DNA of 64,000 nt, from assembly GCA_036429605.1 (NCBI GenBank), contig CM071589.1:1612001-1676000 (forward strand), written 5' to 3'. Source of the DNA: Cladobotryum mycophilum. Its lineage: Eukaryota; Ascomycota; Sordariomycetes; Hypocreales; Hypocreaceae. Below the pieces are notes generated by a model that was not told the DNA's origin, did not search any database, and saw only the letters and a list, made by a program, of their open reading frames with translations. This document shows, one piece after another, positions 32,901 through 42,252 of the stretch. Position 1 is the stretch's first letter. Every line of letters starts with the position of its first letter. The position numbers and the translations under genes were made by a program.

Positions 32901-35310
32901 ATGGCCGCCCCAGCACCTGCAGCTGCAGCAGGCGGGATCGTGCCGGCGCAGTTGGGCTTCCTCGCCATTTTCAACCCTTCACTGGGCAGCACGGACGAGA
33001 CCGTTGACGACCAGATCGTTTACTACGCCTCCGTCACCACACAATCCTCACGCAAAAGGCGACGTGCCAAAGCTAGACCGACAGACAATATCTCGCAGGA
33101 AGAACGCAATGAGCGTCTACGACAGATTGGCCTTGCTCAGGGCATGGTCAATTTTAGTCGCGGCTTCTCCGACGGCGCTCCAATGGACGCCATTGACACT
33201 GAAAAATCGAGAGTGATTGCTCACGAACTGGAACCGGGATGGTGGATATTAGCCGTAAGCTTCCGCGACCCCCAAGATCATGTACACACATGTGGCAGTC
33301 TATTAACGCTATATACTAGAGCATCGATTTGAACAAAGTTCCCCTGCCACCACGACTGCCAACAAAACCGGGCGAAAAACCGGAGGAGCGGTACGAGTAC
33401 ACAAGCAGGGAGATGAAACCGGCTGCATTGGTGTTGAGGGATCTGCTACGCGCGCATAACATTTTCCTTCTGCACCATGATTCTTCGCTGAGCTCCTTAT
33501 TCGTTCGAACTCGCCGATCCAAATTTGTGGCGATTTTGAGCCGTTATTGGGACCTCTTCCTATCGACGTGGAATGTAATGCTACACGGGAACCCTATTCG
33601 TGATGTTTTTGGTGGAATCAATGTTGCTGCATCAGGTGAGCTGGGCGTTGGTGTGGGTGAGGAAGAAAGGGGCAGCGGAGAACGAGAAGTACTAGAAGGC
33701 TTGGTTGGGAGGATAGAGGGCCTGGTTGATCTCGTCGTATCTAGATTTGGAGATGACGATGCCGACTCAAATCCCAAGAAGCCTTCCAAGGGCGAACCAG
33801 AACCATGGCTGGGCAGTGGGAAAGAACCGGCGGCCGAAGACGGCGCCATCTTTCTTGGGGCCGGTGGTCTGTCAAAAAAGTCGCTGAGAGACGTGACGCA
33901 TTGGATGGAGGACTTGTACACCTGGGGCGAGCACGCCTATGGTGTTATTGAAAGTCCAACGTCAATTCGTCGTACCAGGCACAGAAAGACACCCAAGGCA
34001 ATCGATCAGGATGGAAAGCAAAAGTCAAAGGGAGATTTGCCAACAGGTGCTGCGCAATCCGCGGAGAGTAACAATCCCGACAGCACACAGAACCCACAGC
34101 CAAATGATGTTGACCAAGCCGAGGCCGGCAAGGACGCAGATTCAGGCAAACTGGATAAAATGGTCAGTTACTTGACGCTGGGATACGGGTCATACTGGTC
34201 TTTTCCCTTGACAGGTACTTCGACACCAGAGCCCACCAACTCAGAGGCAGATCAGGACAAATCAACAGAGGCACGTCCACATCTGCCTGGCAGAACATCC
34301 TCATATGATGCTTCTGGCCATTACCTCATTGGTCTCAAGGGTGCGATCGAGGATGAAGTCGCCAGTGACCCAGACTCAGCCCCTGGTTCACCGGACCCTG
34401 ACTCGGAGAACAACTCCCGTACGGTCCTCCGAACAGTTCACGTCGAGCTCGAAACTGGTGGACATGATCGTCCCGAAGGGGCTGTTATCAAAGATTTTGG
34501 ACATCCAGGCAGTCCGTTCACCCAATCGCAAGTTGTGGGCAACCAACGTGCGGGATACGACTCTCACGATGTCAACAAGGCGGAGAAGCTTCGCGTGGTC
34601 GTATACGTCAACAAACCGTTCATCTTCACTTTTCTCTTCCGCCTGCGGACAGATTCCCTGGCTTGGGACGCGCTGTATCGCTCGCTGCACTATCAACTCG
34701 CACCACTCAGGAAGCCCCTGCTTGCGTCTACAAAGTACCGCCCGGAACGACCGGACGCAGGGCCAGTGACATCAAGTATACACGACCTCGTATGGGATCC
34801 CTCGTCGCTCACAGTGCACTCAACTATCCCCAATATTCCTGACTACGTCCCCGAATCGTACCAGAGGTGGTCCCGTGCGGATGCTGTAAGCACGCACATC
34901 CACCTCCTCAACCTTCAATCAACAACTCGCTCTCGCATCACAGACCTAGAACGTACACAGAAGACAAACCGCGGGTGGTGGATCGTATGGACCCGAGTCC
35001 TCCAGCGACACGCAGACTCACCCCAAAAAGCCTCTCCGTCATACGCGAGTCGGCAAGGAGCTCTACTTCTTCCCTGGATTCACAGCGCAGTCGCCAAAGT
35101 AGCTCTTCCGACCCCAAGGGTGGTTCTGCATCATCTCCCACCGTGGTAGGAAAGGAAATCTACCTCATTAGACGGGCGAGCGATCACATTGGGTATCGCA
35201 TGGCCGCGGACGAAACTGCCGGTGGGGGCGGAGACGGTGCAGGGAGGCTGGCGCAGGGGATCGGGGTCGATACGAGGAGATATGTCGAAGAATTGTTAAG
35301 CTTGTTTTGA
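32901..35310 (+). CDS. CCZ1: vacuolar fusion protein CCZ1 homolog
   Basis: Exon 1 is 32901-33254; exon 2 starts at 33320 (65-nt phase-0 intron). The N-terminal longin domain begins LGFLAIFNPSLGSTDETVDD, the hallmark of fungal CCZ1. LRAHNIFLLHHDSSLSSLF and the LSRYWDLFLSTWNV helix follow. The middle (about residues 240-440) is long, acidic and disordered. The C-terminal third has VVVYVNKPFIFTFLFRLRTD and GWWIVWTRVLQ. The frame that ends at 35149 has an implausible tail. The frame ending at TGA 35308-35310 gives KEIYLIRRASDHIGYRMA, which looks right. The change needs either one indel near 35,005-35,030 (CCCCAAAAA) or a 53-nt intron at 34953-35005. CCZ1 with MON1 is the exchange factor for Rab7/Ypt7 in endosome, autophagosome and vacuole fusion. 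Confidence 0.78.
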
Positions 35311-36001
35311 AGGGGGAGAGAGGGCAGGGAGGTGTGACGTCGGGGAGGCCGCCGACGTAATTTCAGATACGAGAAGCGAAATTCAGATTAATTACGGAGT
35401 ACCTAGGTTAGATATATGATGACACAATAACTGTGACAGATGGAACAAGGATGGGTTACAGGCCCAACATCAGGTACTTTGAAATTAGGTACATTCCAAC
35501 CACTTTGCGCACACCGAGACTTGATATAATCATAAAATCGTGCATTGATGGAGCATCCAAAATGAGCCCATGATGGATTGTCTATAAATGGGGGTATATA
35601 TGTACATAGAAGTTTCGTAAAAGTTTCCCAACTACCAAAAAAAAACACATCTTCTTTTTTGTCTACGTCGCATAGGAGGCCAAGATAGTTACCCAAGGTA
35701 GAGATACTGTTCGACCCCCCATTTGCTTCGCCAGTGATTTTCCAACCGCCTCTACTTTTCTTTTTCCTCCAAAACCAATCCAAAAGCTCCTATCCCGTAC
35801 ATACTCCCATCCCACGCCAGGGGGATGTACAAAAACATAAATCAGTGACAAGGGGGTATAGCATTTCAATTGACGTCGTTGCCCAGAATCTTAAAGAATG
35901 TGCCCCGCACATTGCACGTTGACAGGCGTGCCTAAGCTCCCAAACAAGGCGCACGAGCAGCGCGCCATGCTCAGGCGAATAGGTGAGGTGTCGTGGAGAG
36001 C
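35311..36001. other. intergenic, convergent 3' flanks
   Basis: 3' flanks of CCZ1 and the expansin-like gene, with one TACGGAGTA copy. No gene seen. Confidence 0.6.
35393..35401 (+). repeat. TACGGAGTA 9-mer, copy 4
   Basis: Perfect copy, 83 nt after the CCZ1 stop. Confidence 0.6.
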
Positions 36002-36888
36002 TTAGTTGAAAGACCAGGTGCAGCCGAGACGGCCACCGTCAAGGCTTCCGAAGAGCTCCTTGAAGACCTTCTCGCTGACGTCGATGTCACCACCCTTGCA
36101 ACCCATGCACTTGTCGACAACCAGAGCAGTGGTAGACTTGCCATTGGCATAGATGGTAATGGTCTTGCCACACATGGGGTTGCCGTTGGACTGTGTACCC
36201 ATGAGGTCATGGGGGAGGGCGACAACGTTTTCAGAGTTGTCCTGGCCGCTATCATCATGGCCACAAGCACCCATTCCGATGGTGTAGTAGGTGATATCAC
36301 CAGAGTACTGGCCAGAACCACCACCACCACTAGAAGGAGGAGGAGCGTAGGTAGGAGCAGGTGGAGGTGGAGGAGGAACATAGGCCGCAGTTGTCTGAGG
36401 CTTAGGAGCAGGAGGGGAGGAGGAGCCTGCATGATGGTAGGCTTGGGAGCAGGAGGAGGGGGTGGTGGTGGTGGTGGTGTATAGATGGAGGTCGTGGTGG
36501 GCTCCGGCTTGGGAGGAGGAGGCGCCTGGTAAGTCTCCTTGGGAGTGGGAGTAGGAGTGGGCGAGGGAGTCTCAAAGAACTCAGGCTTGGGCGTCGTGGC
36601 AGAAGTAGCAGTGGTGGAGGTTGAAGTGGTAGAGGTAGAGGTGGTAGAGGTAGTAGAGGTGGTGGTAGCGACAACAGAGGTGCTGGTCGACTCCTCACCG
36701 ACGACGTAGGTAGTGGTAGAGTCGATGAACTCGGTGACATACTCAGTCTCGGTCACCCAAGCAGTCTCAGTGATGACGACGGCAGCGCGCTCAACATGTT
36801 GATGCTGATGCTGGCGACGGCCATGGCCACGAGGCTGAGCAGCAGCGGCCGCGATGAAGAAGGCAGATGCAATAGCAGCGGTCTTCAT
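36002..36888 (-). CDS. secreted expansin-like (RlpA/double-psi beta-barrel) protein, frame broken by one base
   Basis: I start at ATG 36888, which begins the signal peptide MKTAAIASAFFIAAAAA. Next come a basic His/Arg stretch, a Val/Thr region, a long Thr/Ser-rich O-glycosylation-type linker and Pro-rich repeats. The frame then turns into nonsense Leu repeats. In the next frame the Pro-rich linker resumes and leads into the beta-barrel domain: GMGACGHDDSGQDNSENVV, PMCGKTITIYANGKSTT, VVDKCMGCKGGDIDVS and LFGSLDGG, ending WSFN at 36002. The switch is at the G4 run 36414-36417 (C4 on the coding strand), where one more base restores a 295-residue protein. There is no second expansin domain. Likely acts in or on cell wall, loosening or binding it. 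Confidence 0.8.
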
Positions 36889-37560
36889 TTTGATTGATGT
36901 TGATTTTGTTATTTGCTTGTTTGTGTGTGTGTGTAAGGATTGTTGCTGGAAGTTGTCCTTGTCCAGTGAGGTTGATAAGTGATGCTTGGGGGGAAGCTGG
37001 TTGATGTTGTGTGGTAAGGGAGTGGTGTAAGAAGTTCTGGTCAACAGGACGTTTTGAAGTCGTTGTTATTGAGCCGTAGAGGCAAGTGATGAAGGAATGG
37101 ATGAACTTGAAGAGAGAGAGAGAAAGAGAGTCCTGCTCAAAGAATGTGGGAAATGGATCGCCTTTGAAGACAAAGCCCTATGGAGAAGGATGATGGAAAA
37201 AGAAAGACAGAGGAGCCGGGGGATGTGACGCGGGTTTGATGGGACTAATAAACCTGAATGCCTGCGCTGAAACGGAGCGAGCGGAAGGGACAGGATGCGG
37301 ACCAGGGGCAGGGGGGTAAAGAGGCAAAAACCTGGTAAATGTTGAGAATCTCGCGGATGCTTCTTCTCGGTTGGTTGCCCCCCTGCCCCCATGGTCCTTG
37401 TGCCTTGGTATCCTATGGATCCTTGCGCTAAATAGGGCCCAGGCCAGGGTGCCAGGGCACAAAGCAACAAGCTGCACTGGCCAGCTCAGCCGGGTCCTGC
37501 ATTAGGGTTGATTGTCCAGGTATGTACCTTTCGGAAGCGCCAGGGGTAAAAAAAAACAAT

Positions 37561-37585
37561 GTGTGTGTGTGTGTGTGTGTGTGTG
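37561..37585. repeat. (GT)n microsatellite
   Basis: Twelve uninterrupted GT units. Confidence 0.95.
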
Positions 37586-37740
37586 AGCCTTACGGGATGG
37601 AACTTGGAAGACTTTTTCTGCTGATGGGCGCCAAAACAAGGGAGGGGAGTGGAGGGGGAAGAGTTCAGGGGACATGGGGGTTGGTGGGTGGTGGGTGAGT
37701 GGGTTGCCGGGTGAGAGTATGTACCTAGGTACATAGAGGG

Positions 37741-37789
37741 ACAGACAGAGATAGAGACAGAGACAGAGACAGAGACAGAAACAGAGACC
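37741..37789. repeat. (AGAGAC)n hexamer array
   Basis: About eight units with single-base variants, purine-rich on the plus strand. Confidence 0.85.
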
Positions 37790-38235
37790 GACAGAGAGAG
37801 AAAGAGAGCGGGCACTGGGCTGTTCAGTGCTTCAAGGCGCCAAGTCCACCGTGCAATAACGTGCAATAACGTTCGTATCCGCTGCGGGCCACGGCCGGGT
37901 CAGGTTAGCCGAAAGACTGCTGCCACGTCGAAGCTGAGCGCCTGATTGGACTAGCCATGCAGCCCAGGGCAGTAGTGTAAACGCTGGTAAACACACTGGA
38001 AGGGGCCAGTAAAAGGGCACACCTCCAGCACTGTAACCTCCAGGGCTCCAGTGAGAAAGAGAAAAAAATTAGCATTGGATGCCCGCCCTGGAGCCCAAAG
38101 GCACTAAAGGGCCGCTGTCCGGGACCATCCCAGCGTCGTACTGCAGGTCCGCTCAGGTACCCGGCCAATAGGGGATTCAGGGTGCCTGAGGCGTAGCGGG
38201 GTCATTGACCAGCCCTGCAAGTTTCCAGGTTTTGA

Positions 38236-38268
38236 TTTTATTTTATTTTATTTTATTTTATTTTATTT
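38236..38268. repeat. (TTTTA)n pentamer array
   Basis: About six units. Confidence 0.9.
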
Positions 38269-38657
38269 CCCTCTCTTGGCTTGGAACTCTGTTTCCCAAT
38301 TTGCCCTCGAAATCACGACAACAAGGGAGTGAAATGACTTGGTACGTACCGAAATTTGTGCTACTTGTACTTCCAGCATGTACAAGTACCAACCTTATGT
38401 ACTCTCACAAGCTTCTCACTCACTTCTCACCGGGCGCATCCCATCCAAGGCATCCATCCATTTCCCATTGACCATTCAATTCAATTCAATACATGATGTG
38501 GAGCTGTCGTCATGGTGGTGTGGGTTTGTTTGTATTTGTCAAAGTCTTTTACTTGTACAAGTGTACTTTTCAAGCCAAGGTTTGCTGTGCAAGCAATCAA
38601 TCCATCGTCTGTCTTGCTTTCGCCATCCATCAGAGTTTTCTTTTTTAGTTTTTCTTT

Positions 38658-38661
<4 letters not shown>

Positions 38662-38692
<31 letters not shown>
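38662..38692. repeat. (GT)15 microsatellite
   Basis: About fifteen GT units. Confidence 0.95.
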
Positions 38693-38694
<2 letters not shown>

Positions 38695-39762
38695 ATGTGC
38701 AAAGAGACCCGCTTCTTCCAGCCATCTTTTTGCCTGCTTGCTTAATTGATTGCTTGCTTGCTTGCCTCATGCTTCCCTTGGATCCGGCTCCCTGGAGATA
38801 GCCGACATTGGGGCACCAAACTTCTGTCGATTTTCCCAATGCGATGCATTTTGCTAATGCAACAAGGCTTGGACTTTGGTATCTGCGGGTCATCCTCCCA
38901 AGAGAAAGAATGCCCTGCCCCTCTTTTCTTTTTTTCCGCCTTCCCGGCCAAGTCTTTGTTGGGTTGGCGATACGCGATAATATGAAGCAGGGGCAACACC
39001 AAGTCTAGCACAGTATCATATTGAGATGATCGGGACGGATGCAGAATGGCTAGATTTCTGCACTGCTACCATCCTTTATCCCCTTTTCTCGAAACCTGAC
39101 TCGTCCGATCCAGGAACTGTGGCGGTTGACTCCTGACTTTGCCCGTAGCTTGAAGAAAGAGAAAGAAAAAAACCTCTCATAGCTTCCTGCCGACTAACAT
39201 GCCGTGCATCTCAATGGTGTGTAATAGTTGACGCTGTGACTTTGCAAAATGCAAACTCTTTTTTACAACCAACTGAACTGTGGGTATGTCTAGGAAAGTC
39301 CGAGTTTGTCTGAGGTAAGTGGCTGGCAGCCTCGCTCTCTCTTCGTCGGACTTTTTCAAATGTCTGAGTCAATCCAGCCCATTGCCGCTGTCAAAGAGTC
39401 GAGTCGAGTCGAGACAAGACAAAGCGAAAACCAAAGCAAGCGAAAACCAAAGGCTTCTGTTGCGCCCATGTGATGAGACATGCAGGCAGTTGCGTTGCGT
39501 TGCGTTGCACGACGTTGTCTCCCCCGCTCTACGTAGAGGGCTTGCTTTGCTTTGCTTTGCTCTGCTGGCTGTCGTCCGTCTCACAGCTGCGTGATATCAA
39601 CTGGCAGATGCATGTGCATGCGAGCCATGTTGCCAAAGTCTGCCTTGGCATTACCGTAGGAAGGCTTCCTGCTCCTCCGTGTGTCCCGCTGCGGTGTATG
39701 GATGATTCGCTACGTGGAAACGCCTGGATCAAATCATTGAACCGGTCAATGGCCTTGTTCTA

Positions 39763-40791
39763 TCAGCTTTCGCTGCTTATTGGTTTGTTACTTGCGGCGT
39801 CTGCACCGCCCTTCTTTGCAGTGTTACCCTTGGCTGCACGGCTTCTAAAGGTAAAGAGGAACAGGGCCTGCCGCTGAAACACAGGTCGGTCTTCGTCAAA
39901 GATCTCCTCAACCTGGAACGCCTTCTTGGCCATTTTGACGAATTGCATGTCCGCGCGTCTCCTCTTCTTGAAGCAAAAATACACCACGGCTTCCGCGTTG
40001 AGAGCAAACAGGTCCTTCAGCGTCTCCATGAGAAGCGGAAAGGCTGGTTCAAAGTAGACGCACTCAGCCGCCAATACCACGTTGGGTTTTTGCGCTACGA
40101 CATATTCTGGTAGCGCTTCGCCCCTAAATGTTTGCGCACCTGTTGTCAGCTACACTATCACCATTCATGCAGGAGCACAAACAATATTAAGAAGAGCACA
40201 AAGCAATCCCTCGGGGAGTTTCAAATCACCGCAGGCGTAACGCACCAGTTCAGCACGAGAGCTTCCGCCTTGCTGTCAAGGTCGTTGAGCTGGATATTGT
40301 ACTTCATCAGCTCCAGCATCGGATCCTGGTCTGTCAGAACCAGACGGCTTTGAAGACTACAACCCGAAGCCACAGCCAGTCCGACCAAGCCGCCGCCTGC
40401 CCCCAATTCCAGTCTGCAGCAGATTTTTCACATGAGTCAGCAACTGAATTTTTTCCTTTCCTCCCTTGCAGCGTGAAACAGATCAAGGTAAGGGGGTGCG
40501 ATGAAAAGCAAAACTGCTTGAGACAGACAGACAGAAGAAAACTCACATGCGTGCATGCTCAAGCTCAGCTCTATGGTAGCGCAACATGTGCTTGCCCAGG
40601 ACCATTCCCGCTGGCCACGTCTGCCCCCCACAGCCGGTCCGTACATCCTCGTGGAGCTTGATTGAATGGCTGAGTTGTCCGTCAAAATCGATGTTTGTAT
40701 CACCGGCTGCCTTGAGGTTCGGGAGGGACACCAGATCCTCGCTGACGCCCGCAACGGGGTTCAGGGGAGGTGACGAGCTGGGGCTCTCCAT
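39763..40791 (-). CDS. EFM6: protein-lysine N-methyltransferase, EFM6 / METTL21 family
   Basis: Exons 40547-40791, 40246-40413 and 39763-40123; 257 residues. Introns are 133 nt (phase 2) and 122 nt (phase 2). The frame crosses both cleanly: HARI/LELGAGGGLVG, then LNW/GEALPEYV through an acceptor at TTTAG. The seven-beta-strand Rossmann fold shows motif I LELGAGGGLVGLAVA, the motif II acidic position in LVLTDQDP, and the family signature VVLAAECVYFEPAFPLL. An N-terminal WPAGMVLGKHML segment is typical of the METTL21 group. Yeast Efm6 methylates translation elongation factor eEF1A. The C-terminal lysine/alanine tail looks disordered. Intact. Confidence 0.85.
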
Positions 40792-42252
40792 GTTCTCGTA
40801 TTGTCGGCGACTGCGAAGAAGGTCCCTCCTACTTGGCGTGAGAAAGGAATCTTGGACGAAGGCTATGTCGAACAGTATAGAGGTAGTCTAATAATCAAAT
40901 GGCGGGTAAGTTGAAGTGAGAACGTATGTATTACTGTACTCGTATTGTAGATGCAGCGAATCTTTTACCCCCGCACCAACCTGTTTGTCATTTTTCGGTG
41001 TTGCTCGGACGTCTTATCTGTAAAGGCCGACGAGGTGTTTTTCCATGGTCACGATAATGATTCCGTGGGAGACCCTCAATTGTTCCGGGCAACTTAGGAT
41101 TGTGGTGGCAAACTTGAGTTGCTAGTAGAGTCGTGTTTCGTGTTGGGCTGCAGACTCTAAGTGACATTATCAATTGATATTCAACAAAACGTTTGATGCA
41201 AATCATAAAAGCAGCCATTGATCTTGTCCTTGGCAAATGGAGTCAATGATGCTCAAGTTTAAGAGCATAAGCGCATTGAAGTTTCTACCTATAGACATTA
41301 AGGTTCTAGAGTGTGGTTGGTGGCTCTTCACTTATACAGACTTCATGAAGAGGATAGTGAAGGCAACAACCCTCCTGTATACCTTCTTTCTATCTCCACG
41401 TAACGCATCCATTTAAATAAAATTTCTTTATCTTGCGATTGCCAAACCTCATTGCTAATCATACCTTATCTACCCACTGTGCAATATTGATATTCGCATT
41501 GCAAAGAACCCTGATGAGGGGTTGGTTTCTTAAGCAAGGGCATCATATTTGTTCAGGGTAGGATCTGGATACCTGCGCAGCCCTTGCGACGTCACTTTGG
41601 AGCTTCTAGGGCATACAAGACCCCCCTCCTAATTGCGATGACCCCTCGCTCTCAACGCGCCACGCTCCCTTGAATAGAACCGTGTTCAATCACGCTTCCG
41701 TGTCCAATTTTGGCACTCCGAATTCTTCGTCAGAGGTGGCTGCTTCACCATCCAAGCGGAATGGTATGTATTGTCTTACTGTCCAACATAACCGGAGCGG
41801 CGGGCTTTGGCGCACTGGAATGTCATCAGGTCCATGCCCAGCCATCGAAGCTCCGGTTTCTGGTGTTTGTCCTCCAGATCCCCTTGGTTGCTGCTTGTCA
41901 AAGGGTTCTACACTGAAACATTCTGCCTCTGACCGAAATGGAGCCCGTGCGATTGGCTAGGAGGCCACAGGGACTATCGAGCATCTGCCATAAGGTCCCA
42001 GTGGTCTCGCGGATCGATCACGGAGGAATGAAGGGAGTCATATAAGGCTGCTATCAGCCTTTAAGGAGGCCATGTATTGAAGAAGACTGCTTTCAACCTG
42101 CCACATCACTTTCTTTGCTCTCATACTCTCGTTGCTTTCCGTACTTGTAGAGCGAGCTATTCCACCAACTTCGCCTTTACTTTGATTCTATGGCTTCTTG
42201 TGCTCTCGAAATCCTCACGATTTAGCGCCCCCCGGTGCACCATCGACTTACC
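40792..42252. other. intergenic, divergent promoters of EFM6 and AXL2
   Basis: AT-rich core. Open frames near 41,670-41,960 have no family resemblance. A CT-rich segment precedes the AXL2 start. No gene seen. Confidence 0.55.

Larger units (their letters stand above)
36889..39762. other. 2.9-kb intergenic region dense in short tandem repeats
   Basis: Promoter and leader of the expansin-like gene, then repeat-rich DNA: (GT)12 near 37,561, (AGAGAC)n near 37,741, (TTTTA)n near 38,236, (GT)15 near 38,662, GCTT/CTTG units near 38,745, GTCGA units near 39,405, GTTGC units near 39,489 and GCTTT units near 39,542. No coding frame I would support. Confidence 0.5.

Noticed and set aside
34990..35149. 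CCZ1 ending at 35149
   Set aside because: The last 40 residues in that frame are unlike CCZ1, and the alternative frame gives a better C-terminus.
36290..36420. Leu-rich segment in the expansin-like frame taken as membrane helices
   Set aside because: It is the frame-shifted reading of a Pro-rich linker (CCT/CTC repeats), not a real hydrophobic region.
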